Shown one piece after another: positions 11,141 through 21,329 of a stretch of 52,812 nt of DNA. The first letter of the stretch is position 1, and every line of letters starts with the position of its first letter. The stretch comes from Martensiomyces pterosporus (lineage: Eukaryota; Kickxellomycota; Kickxellomycetes; Kickxellales; Kickxellaceae), in assembly GCA_025201845.1 (NCBI GenBank), contig MU603988.1, positions 1-52,812 on the forward strand, in the 5' to 3' direction. Made by a program: the position numbers and the translations under genes. Below the pieces are notes generated by a model, which was not told the DNA's origin, searched no databases, and worked only from the letters and a program-made list of their open reading frames with translations.

Positions 11141-11753
11141 TGCTTCAACTGAACTGAATTGAAAGGCCGGCAGTGGTGTCGTTAAAGAGAAAGAAAAAAA
11201 AGGTTTGCGAATAATAGAGTGGAAGGGGAAGGGAGGAGATTGAATGCCACCGAGATGAGAAATGAAAAGAGGAAAGGAGGAGTGCCGATTGGAGAGCACG
11301 AGGGGTGTGGAAGCTGTGGAAAGGAGAAAGGGAAAGAAAGGACGAGTGCAGCGGGCAAGCTTGTTTAGCTATCTGCGGAGCTTGCTTTGTTTTGCTCCTG
11401 CTCTTGTGCCGAGGATTGCTTGGGTCGCACCGGCTGACTCTTGCTGCCCTGCATTCTCTCAGTCGGTAGCCCGGCAGAAGAATGCACAGCGCTGGGCGGC
11501 AGAAGAGAGTATGCGGGGGAGGGGGTGAACGCCATGGGCCAATGAACGTTGCCCAGCACGCAGGCCAGCATCTACTGAGAGGCAGGCATGCTAAAAGCAG
11601 GGCTGTACTGCGAAAGCAGCGTCGAGGATGGCAGCACGTGGGTGTTCTACGAGCAAGATGTTATTTTAGGGACCACGTTAAAGAAAGGCGTTGTGGCCAA
11701 TGAAGGAAAGACAGAAGTAGTAGGATAGCAGCAACCAGCCACCACCTGTCCGC
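11141..11753. other. Intergenic: PMT4 promoter and RML2 3' side
   Basis: 613 bp upstream of PMT4 and downstream of RML2 (both minus strand). Near PMT4 the minus-strand reading is pyrimidine-rich, as expected of a leader. A CACGTG palindrome lies at 11635-11640. No credible gene is seen. Confidence 0.5.
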
Positions 11754-12878
11754 TTAGCGGCGGGGACGGCCGCGGATGACCATGGGGTTGGGCTTGGGAC
11801 GGGTCTTTCCGCCCTTCGCCAGCTTGCCCCACGGACTGCGCGGGTGCTTGTTGCCCTTGGACTTGCCACGGCCACCACCGTGGGGATGGTCGTGGGTGTT
11901 CATCGCGGTGCCTCGAACCGTCGGTCTCCACCCTCTCCGCCTCTTTGCACCGGCACCGCCCAGCTTCTCGTGCTTGTGGTTCGGGTTGCTCACGGCTCCA
12001 ATGGTAGCGCACGCGTCCACCGGCACTCTTCTAACTTCGCCGCTCATCAGCTTGATCTGCGCCAATCCCCTGGGCGCCGTGTACAGGAGCTGAGCCGAGG
12101 CACCAGCGGACCTCGCCAGCTGGCCGCGGCCAAACGGGTGGAGCCCAATGTTGTGGATCAGCGTGCCCATGGGGATCATCTTCAGGGGCATGCAGTTGCC
12201 CACCTCCACGTTGACCTTCGACGCCAGATCAGCGCTGAACTCGGTCGTTGGGCGGAACAGCTCCTTGATGGCGGCTGTCTCGTCCACCTCAGCCTTCTGC
12301 TCCTGCTTCTCCGCCGCGCTCTCTTCCTCCTGCTTTGCCGCCTGCTCCTGAGGCTCGGCCTCAAAGCTAACGCGCATGTACGACTGCACCACAGCGCCGG
12401 GCTTCAGTCCCGCAGGCGCCAGTATATACGACAGCTTGCCGGTCTCCATGTGTTTGATCAGGGCGATGTGCGCAGTCCTTCCCGGATCATACTCGAGGCG
12501 GATCACCTCCTGAGGCCCCGGCTCGCTGCGCTTAAAGTCGACCAGTCTGATGCGGCGCTTGGCACCGCCACCGCGGTGGCGGCAAGTGATCCGTCCAGTG
12601 TTGTTCCTGCCGCCGGTTCTGCGCTTCGCCACCGTCAGCTCGCGGACAGGCCCGCCCTTGTGCAGGTCCTTGCGCGATGCCATGCGCCGCTGCCGCAGAG
12701 TAGGTGCCAGGGGCTTCCAGGTCTTGAACTGCCCATCGTCCTGTGTGTTGGCCATAAACCGTGCCTGCTGCTTGGGCACAGAGACAGTGCTAACCACTGT
12801 CTTGCTGGCAAGGGGAGAGGTGAATCTCGCGCCGACCGCTGCTGAAGAGCGCTGAAGAGCCCTGCGTACCGCCCACAT
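11754..12878 (-). CDS. RML2: Mitochondrial ribosomal protein uL2m
   Basis: 374 aa, single exon. The first 40 residues are basic with no acidic residues, as in a mitochondrial presequence. The L2 body begins near residue 60 and carries family phrases: RTGGRNNTGRITCRHRGGGA, RLEYDPGRTAHIALI, then GRGQLARSAGASAQLL and the C-terminal VRGTAMNTHDHPHGGGRG that reaches the peptidyl-transferase centre. An acidic Glu/Gln-rich insertion (about 175-200), absent from bacterial L2, separates the two halves. It is divergent from PRP4. Confidence 0.95.
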   Translation of the reverse strand: MWAVRRALQRSSAAVGARFTSPLASKTVVSTVSVPKQQARFMANTQDDGQFKTWKPLAPTLRQRRMASRKDLHKGGPVRELTVAKRRTGGRNNTGRITCRHRGGGAKRRIRLVDFKRSEPGPQEVIRLEYDPGRTAHIALIKHMETGKLSYILAPAGLKPGAVVQSYMRVSFEAEPQEQAAKQEEESAAEKQEQKAEVDETAAIKELFRPTTEFSADLASKVNVEVGNCMPLKMIPMGTLIHNIGLHPFGRGQLARSAGASAQLLYTAPRGLAQIKLMSGEVRRVPVDACATIGAVSNPNHKHEKLGGAGAKRRRGWRPTVRGTAMNTHDHPHGGGRGKSKGNKHPRSPWGKLAKGGKTRPKPNPMVIRGRPRR

Positions 12879-13286
12879 TTGCTTGTTTGAAACCTCACGC
12901 GTCTTTATCTCCTTTCCCGGAGTCGATTAAACAGATTCTGAAATAGAAGAGAGGAATTCAACAGCAAGAGGCAGGAGAAATGTGCTTTGTAGCAGCTGCC
13001 TGCAATATGGAAAATTGCAAGCATGCTTGTGCCTTTGCGATAACAGCCGCCCCATCTAAGCTGTGCTATTTTTTGCGAGTCGAGCCGCGACCACAGGCTT
13101 CTGGCTGCACACGTGATGTCAGACCAAAAGCCGCCGCTTCGCCCAGCAAAGTATCTGTGCTTGGACAGATAGATCGCTGGGCGCGCCAAAGGAGCCGCAA
13201 GCAGCAGCCCGGGCTTCCATTCTTACTCACTCTCCTTACCACTCGCAGAAACGCTATAATACCAAGACAATTGTGAGCCATACGAC
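12879..13286. promoter_or_regulatory. Divergent promoter RML2/PRP4
   Basis: 408 bp between two divergent start codons. A CACGTG palindrome lies at 13110-13115. No TATA box is obvious. Confidence 0.45.
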
Positions 13287-14996
13287 ATGAGCCAACAGCA
13301 GCAGCAGCAGCAGCAGCAACATAAAAATGAGAGAGTGCATTTTGGATCTCTTGAGCGAGATGCAGTCGCCTATGCCAAGCGCAAGCGCGAGGAAGAGGCT
13401 GAAGAAGAAGAAGAAAACAGTGCTACTCTGGACGCCACAAGGAGCTCACTGACAAGCCAAATCGATCTGGATCTAATAGACGAGGTGATCGATCATACCG
13501 AAGAAGAGGCTCTGACTGGCGAGGCACTGGAGAGCCGCCGCAAGGCAATGCTGGAGTTTGAGCGCAAGCGGGTGGCACGCGCAATAGCAGTCCCCACAGA
13601 CGACAAGAAAGTGAAGGAGGCGCTGCGGGAACACGGGCACCCGATCTGTCTCTTTGGCGAGGATGCAGGCGACCGGCGAACACGTCTGCGCTACATCCTA
13701 TCCAAAATGAGAATGGAGAGGAATAGAAAGGAGGGTGGTGCTGAGATGCTGGAGTTGGAGGAGGACCAAGAGGATGAGGGCGAGCAGGAGGAGGAGGCGG
13801 AGGAGGAGTTTTATACCGAGGGAACACAGGATCTCCTTGAAGCACGCAGAGATATAGCTGCCTTCTCGTTGGTGCAAGCAAAGAACCGGCTAGACCGCCA
13901 GAGGAGGGAATGCACCGAGCCATTGTCCGAAATCCGCAGTAGACGCCAGGAATTGATAAAGGTGCTGGAATCGCATACCAATGTGGGGTCGCAGGTTGGC
14001 GACGACCGGCCGCTATCGCGCGCCATATTCTCGCCCAACTCACAGCAGCTCCTGACGGCCTCGTGGTCCGGTCTAATCAAGCTCTGGGATCTGCCGGGGT
14101 GCCAACTAGTGCGGACGTTCCGCGGACACACCGACCGCGTGGGTGGCATTTCGTTCCACCCGCAGGCCACCCTGGGGCTGGGCGACGAGGTCGCAGACTT
14201 TGCCAGCGGGGCTGCAGACTGTAACATCTACCTGTGGTCCCTTTCGAGGGAAACGCCCATAGGCAAGCTGGAGGGCCATGCGAGCCGCGTGGTCCACGTC
14301 GACCACCACTCGAGTGGCAGGTACTTGGGCAGTGCGAGCTATGACGGATCGTGGAGGCTGTGGGACGTTGCGCGCGAGACCGAGCTTTTATTGCAGGAGG
14401 GGCACTCACGCGAGGTGTTTGCATTAAGGTTCCAGTGCGATGGCGCACTGGTTGCCACGGCTGGGCTGGATGGGGTTGGACGGGTGTGGGACATGCGGTC
14501 AGGGAGGTCAGTTATGAGCCTGGAGGGCCACGCCAAGGAGATCTATGCCCTGGATTGGTCGCCCAACGGGTATCAAGTGGCCACTGGCAGCGCGGACAAT
14601 ACCGTGAAGATCTTTGACCTGCGCAGGCTGTGCCCGCTGTACCAGATCCCGGCGCATAAATCAATGGTTACGGATGTGCGGTTCTTCCACGCCCAGCGGC
14701 CAGGACCCTCTTTGCCAAAGGACAGCGACGGGGATGGCGAGACGGTGGCCGACGTGAGCATGGATGTCGATGGTCCTTCGGAGCAGAGCATGCTGTGCGA
14801 TGGCCAGTACCTGGCATCGGCATCGAATGACGGGCTGATCAACGTGTGGACCTCTGGCGACTGGAAGCTGCAAAAGTCGCTTGCCGGACATGTGGGCAAG
14901 GTAATGGGCGTAGATATTGCCCATGACGGTAGCTATATTGCGTCCGCTGGCTATGATCGCACATTCAAGCTCTGGGGACCCGACGACATCTACTGA
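13287..14996 (+). CDS. PRP4: U4/U6 snRNP WD40 protein Prp4
   Basis: 569 aa, single exon. After a poly-Gln start and acidic stretches, residues about 105-150 hold the Prp4-like splicing-factor motif (REHGHPICLFGEDAGDRRTR), which contacts Prp3 and U4/U6 RNA in the family. Residues about 230-569 form WD40 repeats, with recurrent GH...D and W-D endings (SGLIKLWDLPG, YDGSWRLWDVA, ADNTVKIFDLR, YDRTFKLWG). An insertion of about 35 acidic residues interrupts the propeller near residue 475. Its role is in pre-mRNA splicing in the nucleus, as part of the U4/U6.U5 tri-snRNP. Confidence 0.93.
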   Translation: MSQQQQQQQQQHKNERVHFGSLERDAVAYAKRKREEEAEEEEENSATLDATRSSLTSQIDLDLIDEVIDHTEEEALTGEALESRRKAMLEFERKRVARAIAVPTDDKKVKEALREHGHPICLFGEDAGDRRTRLRYILSKMRMERNRKEGGAEMLELEEDQEDEGEQEEEAEEEFYTEGTQDLLEARRDIAAFSLVQAKNRLDRQRRECTEPLSEIRSRRQELIKVLESHTNVGSQVGDDRPLSRAIFSPNSQQLLTASWSGLIKLWDLPGCQLVRTFRGHTDRVGGISFHPQATLGLGDEVADFASGAADCNIYLWSLSRETPIGKLEGHASRVVHVDHHSSGRYLGSASYDGSWRLWDVARETELLLQEGHSREVFALRFQCDGALVATAGLDGVGRVWDMRSGRSVMSLEGHAKEIYALDWSPNGYQVATGSADNTVKIFDLRRLCPLYQIPAHKSMVTDVRFFHAQRPGPSLPKDSDGDGETVADVSMDVDGPSEQSMLCDGQYLASASNDGLINVWTSGDWKLQKSLAGHVGKVMGVDIAHDGSYIASAGYDRTFKLWGPDDIY

Positions 14997-15064
14997 ATAG
15001 CTCTTTCTATAGTGGACAGAAGCGGCCAATGCATGCGACTAGTGTCTGGGCCTGATCTGCATGT

Positions 15065-15070
15065 CACGTG
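15065..15070. promoter_or_regulatory. CACGTG palindrome upstream of Tim44-like gene
   Basis: A CACGTG (E-box type, bHLH/Cbf1-like) hexamer 190 bp before the chosen start codon. The same hexamer occurs in the promoters of RML2 and bL19m, both mitoribosomal. Confidence 0.3.
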
Positions 15071-15259
15071 GAAGTGATCATTAGATCTCCGAAACTACGT
15101 AGTGCTCCGAAACTGATGGGTGTGGGGGTTGGAGGGCAGTTTATCAGAGCCGCGTTTTCCTTCCCTTCTCTTTCCGCCTCATTTGTAATTTCCAGTGTAG
15201 ACCATAGAAAGTCTACCGGCTGCTTTGCTACGAATAGCCCCTCCTTTTGCTCGGACAAA

Positions 15260-16252
15260 ATGAAGCGCGCATTTAAATCGCTCTCGCAACGGCCGGCAGC
15301 AGTGGCTCCCACTAGAGCACCCTTTTTGCAGCGCCAAAGTGGCTCGCTTCTTGCCAGCAGACAGCACTATGCTTTGAAGACAGCAGCTGCCAGCTATGCG
15401 ACGAGCACGCGCGGCCGCGAGAAGATAAAGTTCCCGTGGATCTGGCCCTCTGACAGCGCAACCATGCACGAGCACACCCGCCCCCGCAGCAAGTCCTCGG
15501 GCTTCGGCTTTGTAGCCAAGATCACCAAGTGGCTGGCCGACGCAGGGGCCAAGAACATGGCACGCATGGCGTTTGGCGAAGGATACCTGGACGAAGTCCG
15601 CGAAAAGATGGTCCAGGTAGTCCTCTGCAGCACGGTGGACGCCATAAACAAGGGCGATTACGAGGCGCTAGACCAGCTGATGACGCCCTTCTTGGCCAAG
15701 CTTTACAAGCACGCGCTTGCCAATATGCGGTCGCAGGGCTACAGGCTGAACATTGAGGTGGATGACCCGCATTACCCCGAGATGGTTGACATGGTGGTGA
15801 AGATGGGGCCGCCTGAGGCATACGATATGGCAATACCCTATGGGCTGAGACGCAGAAAGTATGCGTACAAGATTAGTGGCGCCATGGATATGGCTGTTGA
15901 AAAGATGTATAGGGAGGACGGGACCAGGATCGAAAGCGTCGAGCCGCCCACACCGGTGCTGAAGGACTGGATCCAGTTCCAGTGTCTGTTTAGGATCAAG
16001 GTCAATGTCGCCGTTGAGCTGACGAACAAGGGCAAAGTCGTGGACAGCGATCAGGGAACGATGGAGATTCCGCTGGCCCTGTGTACCCCGTTCTACGAGG
16101 GACTGGAGACCATGACGAGGGCATTCGAGAAGGCGGAGGGATCAGCAGACCTGGAGTCGTTTAGATGGCGTGTGTGCGACTTGCTCAACATCGCGGAGAG
16201 GAGCGAGCTGGCTCAGATATTGGCAGTCAACCGGCAACAGAGCGAGAACTAA
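15260..16252 (+). CDS. Tim44-like mitochondrial protein (bL45m/Mba1 type)
   Basis: 330 aa from the ATG at 15260, chosen because it begins a basic, Ala/Ser-rich presequence (MKRAFKSLSQRPAAVAPTR) with no acidic residues. The longer open frame from 15068 only translates leader. The mature part (about 75-320) has a Tim44-like domain: a helical pair, VVLCSTVDAINKGDYEALDQ, and a sheet region with WIQFQCLFRIKVNVAVEL. This fold is shared by Tim44, bL45m (MRPL45) and yeast Mba1, which anchors mitoribosomes to the inner membrane. Length and the lack of Tim44's long coiled N-terminus favour bL45m/Mba1. It could still be another Tim44-domain member. Confidence 0.7.
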   Translation: MKRAFKSLSQRPAAVAPTRAPFLQRQSGSLLASRQHYALKTAAASYATSTRGREKIKFPWIWPSDSATMHEHTRPRSKSSGFGFVAKITKWLADAGAKNMARMAFGEGYLDEVREKMVQVVLCSTVDAINKGDYEALDQLMTPFLAKLYKHALANMRSQGYRLNIEVDDPHYPEMVDMVVKMGPPEAYDMAIPYGLRRRKYAYKISGAMDMAVEKMYREDGTRIESVEPPTPVLKDWIQFQCLFRIKVNVAVELTNKGKVVDSDQGTMEIPLALCTPFYEGLETMTRAFEKAEGSADLESFRWRVCDLLNIAERSELAQILAVNRQQSEN

Positions 16253-16556
16253 GCAGATGGTCTCTGCTCTTCGGCTGCGGCTATTGCTGCATGCCACATT
16301 TCTACACATGAGGTTATTGCGGTGCTTAAATACAGCGCGGTCTCCAGCTATGCTCTTATCAAGCACTAGTTTCTCAGTTTACGAGGGCATGGGTAGCAAC
16401 ATCTATTATTTATGTTTGCATGCCTAGAAGGCTGTGAAAGGGCTAGGAAGTGAGAGGGAGAGGAAAATATACATGGATAGAGGATAGAGATAGTAGTTAG
16501 TATGGCAGTGGCGAATGCTGTTGCACGGAATTAAGCAGGGATAATGGCAGTTCGCA
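16253..16556. other. Convergent 3' intergenic region
   Basis: 304 bp between the converging ends of the Tim44-like gene and the VAP gene. AT-rich stretches suit 3' ends. No gene is seen. Confidence 0.4.
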
Positions 16557-17733
16557 TCACATCAGGGCATATCGAATAGCAGGCAGAAAGAATCCGATGA
16601 GCATGCAAATGGCTCCAAACAAAGCCAGTTCGGACCACGACCAGTCAGCCAAATCAATTCCGGGCACCAGGCCATACACCCGCTTCGCCAAAGACACTCC
16701 TGGCTTTTGGTCGCATTTTGCCGAGGCCTCTGGCTGCCACACTCTCTGCTGCTGGTGGTAGAGGTGTTGCTGTGTCTGTGGGTCGTAGATATGCGAAACA
16801 GCCAGCAGCGAGGGACTGGACGGGGGAGAAATGGAGCCTTGTGACGAAACGGATGCCCGGCGGCCGATTGTGCACTGAATCAGGTCCTCCATGATTCTCG
16901 ACGGGTCAAGCCTCCTCCACTACAATCCAAATGGCACACGGACAAGCAGCAAAGACAAGGCGTCAGCAACCGCAGTTGTGCAAGAACCCCTCTCTGGGTC
17001 ATGTGGGCAGTGGGGAACAGGCAATGTACCTGCAGTTTCAAAAGGTCACAAGAAGGCGGCAGCAGAAGGGAAATTAGGCAACACCAGGGGGCTACTCCAC
17101 GCCGCACTATTGCTGAATAGGGCCTCCTGATAAGCAGCAGCCGGCCAGGTTTGCGGGAGGGGGGGTGGAGTGCGCAGTTCACAGAAAGGTTATGAGGGGT
17201 CTGTGGTGGTGAAGGATGCACTGTCCACCCGCCGTCTCTCCAGCGGCACAATGCTCATTTCCATCCAGATGACCCGCCCATTGCTGTTGCTGTTGTCCAC
17301 AACACCCCCTTCGGCATGTATTCTTGCTGACTGAGGAGCAACAATGGCTAGCCTCAATGCGCCACATTCTAATAGAAAGGAGCACTACTGCCAACAGCGC
17401 ATAAACACCTGTATCATTCCTCCTAGTGCCTACCTTTGCTGAATCAAGTCCATCGGCTTCATCCGGAGACAGCGCAACTGTCTGAATGAGGAACCTGTCG
17501 GCCTCGCTGATGGGACTGGTGCTCTTGACAATGACATCCACAGTCATGCCCTTTTTCGTCAAGGAGCAAACCACGGGCTTTACGAGGAACTTGTGCGGTG
17601 CATTGGTTTTGAACTTGAACCCCACCGGCCGTTGCTGCAAGCTGGTCAACCGCAGGCGGCTCGAGTACCCGGCCTTGGACTCTGTGAACTGGAATTCCGA
17701 GGGTGAAATGCGAATGAGAGGCAGCGACGCCAT
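16557..17733 (-). CDS. SCS2: VAP/Scs2-type ER tether, spliced
   Basis: At least three exons. Exon 1, 17733-17434, encodes the MSP domain (MASLPLIRISPSEFQFTESK ... VGFKFKTNAPHKFLVKP). Intron 17433-17331 has a GTAGGC donor and a CTCAG acceptor. Exon 2 starts at 17330, in frame (SARIHAEGGVVDNSNSNG), and ends near 17240. The last exon, 16919-16557, follows a TTGTAG acceptor and ends in a hydrophobic tail anchor (ELALFGAICMLIGFFLPAIR). MSP domain plus C-terminal anchor is VAP/Scs2 architecture: it recruits FFAT-motif lipid-transfer proteins to the ER. The donor closing exon 2 is unresolved. In-frame GT sites are non-canonical and the frame meets TAA just downstream, so a missed micro-exon or a tail-less isoform is possible. 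Confidence 0.82.
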
Positions 17734-18823
17734 GAGCTCCAAGATAAGGAAGGAAGTGGATGGGGCAGGGAGGGAGAGAGGAGGGGTCTATTGCCGGTGC
17801 AGCAAAAAGGAAAAATACAGGTATAGAGTAGCTGAAGGTGCAAAACAGGGAATAGAAAATAGAGGGTTAGCACAGATGAGAGCGGTAGCAGCAGTAAAGA
17901 GGGTGTCGGAGGGCGGGAGGGGTCAATTTATGCTCCACTTGAAGATGGCGGGCCAAAGTCAGATCGCTGGAGGGCGAGAGCAGCCAGCGTGACGCCAAAT
18001 AATGTACTGGCTGCATAAATAGCATGCTCGGCTTTGATGCCTGACGGCAAGCGGCGTTTTTCCTCGCCGTTCCCACCCCAAGCCTCTTTGCTATTTGGAT
18101 GCTGGCTGCCTAAGCAGCTGGCAAACAAGCACATGTAGAGACGAGACTGCTCAATTGATCTGAAATACCTTTTGTTGCAGGCGTCAATAGCGATGGCGGT
18201 GTTATTTGTGGACTGGCGCAAAGGAAGAGGGGCGAGGGATAAGTGCAAGACGATGCCACGCAGGCCTTCTAACGCGGCATCCATCTTCCTTAGCACATGC
18301 ATTTATACCTGCAACTAGACATCGACTGGCAATCTCCCTTTCTTCGCACGCAGCGTAGTCTCGACCGACGACACCCAACCAGACCAGGCGGCAGGCGCGT
18401 ATATTGGGAGGCAGGCGCAATAAAGCTGCAAAGCCCTGAGTGGCGGTTTCTCAGGCGCGCCGTGTGGGTGCTGCGCCAAGAAACTGCCAACGTGGAGGCT
18501 TTCAACGGCGAAAACCGCTGCACCAAAGCCGGGCTCGCTGAGCAATTAAATTCAGGCGGAGGGTGTGTCCCAGTGCTGGTGTGCGGAGCCCCAGCATGTT
18601 TGCAGGCGGCCAATGCAAAGCCGGTGCCTGTTGGGCGAATGGCCCTAGTGAAAAACTCCACGTTGTCCGCCTGCCCCCTCTCAGATAACCCCCTCGCAGA
18701 CTCCGGTCACAGATTTGCGAGCCCAAGCAGAAAAGCCCACCAGTGAAGTGGAGCGAGAATAACCAATGCACATATGTATTCAGGTGAGCAAAACAGCTGA
18801 AGAGCACTCCCTCGGTGCACTAC
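17734..18823. other. 1.09-kb intergenic stretch without a recognised gene
   Basis: This is one of the longest gaps in the window. It serves as the VAP promoter and the ADO1 3' side. A frame of 149 codons (18297-18746, +) and an overlapping opposite one are open, but neither shows a domain, a signal or an amino acid profile like its neighbours. AAGATGGCGG at 17942-17951 resembles a YY1-type site. A minus-strand TATTTATG lies near 18015-18022. Confidence 0.4.
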
Positions 18824-20136
18824 TTAGAGCTTCTCAATGGCAGGAGCAAAGGATCCCGAAGGAGCGAACTTGAGCTCGCCGTCAGGGTAGTTAGGGCCAA
18901 TCTGGCGGACAACCTCCGAGCCCAGCCAGTGACCAGCCTCAACGCAGGTATCGATATCGCTGCCCTGGATGTACTCGGCCAGGAAGGCAGCAACAAACGC
19001 ATCGCCAGCACCGTTGGTGTCGCCAATCTCGCCGGTGGGGACAGGGGTGACGGTGTACACGCGGATCTCGTCGCTATCGCTCGAGGCAACAACCGTGCTA
19101 TCGGCGCCCTGAGTGAACACAACAAGGCGGGGCTTGTCGCCGACCTTGGGGAAGTCGGCAACGCGCTTGGCAATCTGCCTGATGTCCTTGGTCTACGCAA
19201 TTTCGGCAAGCAGACACAGCGTTCTTGTGTGAGCAACCAAGCAGGCAGTTGAAACGGCAGCAGCCAGCAATGGAGCCATGCTGTGAGTGTGATTGGGGCT
19301 GGTGGGATTTGACTGGTGGGATTTGAGGGAGAGTGCGCATGAAAGCACAGCACAGCCGATCCTCCCTCCCCAAAATACAGACTCACACATTCTCACAGCT
19401 AGCAGACACAGCCACATGCAAACAAGCAACCTACCCCGAATCCAAAGTTCTCCGCCAGCGAGGCAGCCTCAGTCTCGTTTCCAAAGAGGATGTCAATGTA
19501 CGGCAGGGTCTTCTCCACGCTCTCCTTGTAGAACTGGGGGACGAAGGGCGCCGAGATGTTCATTGTAAACACCTTTCCGTCCATATGCGCATGTTGCGAG
19601 ACAGTCTCAATAGTCTCGGGCGAGACCGTGAAGAAGAACCCAGTGATATAGTAATATTGCGCCTGCTCAATCACCTTCCAGTTCTCGGGCTCCTTGATGT
19701 GGGCAAACTTGTACGTCTCGGCGGCCGACAGGTTGGCGACCATCGAGCGGTTGGGCCCAGTAATCAGCAGAGCGCAGGTGCCCGTGGGCTTCTCGGCGTT
19801 GATCATGTAGTTGGTCTTCAGACCAGCCTTCTCAGCGGCTCCCTTCAAGCGCCTGGCGTTCTCGTCGTCACCGACGGCACCGACGAAAACAGCCGAATCG
19901 GCGGGCAGGAGCAGCTGGGCGCCACGCAGAGTGTTTTGGCCAGCTCCGCCAGGAAGGAACTTGGCATCGTACGACTCGATCAGCTCCTGGAACAGAGGGA
20001 CATGCTCGGGGGAGGCCAGGATTGCGTCGTTGGCCTTGAGCTTGTACTTGCTCAGAAGCTCGTCGTTGGCGACGGCCGAGATGTCGAGGAGGGGGTTGCA
20101 GAAGCCAACAAGCGCGCCGCGAAGATCCTGTGCCAT
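18824..20136 (-). CDS. ADO1: Adenosine kinase
   Basis: Complement of exon 1 (20136-19435) and exon 2 (19192-18824). The 242-nt intron has GTAGGT and GCGTAG ends, phase 0, giving 356 aa. It is a PfkB/ribokinase fold that phosphorylates adenosine to AMP with ATP, which supports the S-adenosylmethionine cycle by removing adenosine. Motifs: N-terminal GFCNPLLDI and LKANDAIL, the sugar-binding GGAGQN (about residue 75), and the PfkB signature DTNGAGDAF with the catalytic Asp near 298. The start is the ATG at 20134-20136; an upstream in-frame ATG adds nine residues without family support. It is divergent from PPN2. Confidence 0.93.
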
Positions 20137-21084
20137 TTTAGTGCAGATAGTTCCTACAGACACGACGGAGGGCGACAGCGTTAGCTCACCTGCACGTTTT
20201 CTGGGCCAAGCAGTGAATGAGAATGCTGATTATAGCATTGTAAGTAAATGCACAGCGACACTCACTAGCAAGCAACTTTGACATTTTGTTCGTCCTTGCC
20301 TAATACCTTTTTCTCTGTTTGTCGTTGGCGAAGTAGCGAGCCAGAAAGGTGCTGTTTGCAAAGAAGGAAAGAAGTCAAGAGAGACGAAGAAGGAAGGGTT
20401 GCGTCGGAGAGGCGGAGGTGCCAAGCTACGAGAAATTAACGTGTGGCGCTTTGTGATGTTTCAAAGTGCGACGCAAGAAAACGCCCAGCCAAATTTTCAG
20501 TGATTGTAATCACCAAGTGCGTTACCAGCAGGCGTGATTAACAGCAGCTACGTGGGCTCCGGCTCCCGTGCGAGCACGCCGTCACCGTTGAGTCCAAAGT
20601 GGCAACACCGCACGCAAGCTGCTGCTTGACAGTTTATGAGGATCGCCAGAGCCGCCGATCGCTGCTGCTGCTTCGTTCTGCTGCTTCTGCTTGACCGCCG
20701 CTGCCGTGCCCGCACCTGATGCCTGCTACGGATATCCCGAGCATACACAGCGGTGCATGCCAGCTCTATTCAAGAGACTCGTTGCTGTGAGATGGAGAGC
20801 AAGGCGTGAAGGGTGCGCGTGCACAGACACTGGCTAATCGCCCCTCCCTTGTCTCCAGAGCCAGAGGCTGCTCTTCCAAGGGGAGGGGGACACGGCGTAG
20901 AAAGGGGGTCGAGACTGGCTGACAGAGCGCCAGTCCACTCGGGAGTCCATCCACGTGCTTTCTGGGCTTGACCTCTCCGCGCACACCCACCAGTTCTCCA
21001 CTGCGTATGCGCTTCGTATTCGCTCCCTCTCTTTTCTGCTTCCAAATATATTTCCCCCCGCCCTTCTATTCCACGCCTTTGTAA
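20137..21084. promoter_or_regulatory. Divergent promoter ADO1/PPN2
   Basis: 948 bp between divergent start codons. A CACGTG palindrome lies at 20952-20957. The last 130 bases before PPN2 are pyrimidine-rich. The middle (20540-20760) is rich in CTG/CAG-type triplets but has no coding signal I can support. Confidence 0.4.
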
Positions 21085-21286
21085 ATGATTGTTTGCAGCT
21101 ATCGAATAAGGTTAAGCACGCTCGTACTATTCGCTTTAACTACGCTTACAACCATATATCTTCTGCTTATGCTCGCCCGCTCGCCACCAGCCAGTACACC
21201 AGCCATGGCCGACGTCGACGACCTGGCCAACAGCCTCAGCAGAGCCAGGCTCTCATCGCCGCCCACATCACCCAATGCTCCTCCGC

Positions 21287-21329
<43 letters not shown>

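Noticed and set aside
9089..11152. 687-codon open frame antisense to PMT4
   Set aside because: PMT4 on the other strand is unmistakable. The antisense product is Leu/Val/His/Arg-rich with no domain. Strong G/C third-position use in the sense gene removes stops from the opposite frame.
18297..18746. 149-codon frame between the VAP and ADO1 genes
   Set aside because: Starts with ATG but shows no domain, no conserved pattern and a competing frame on the other strand.
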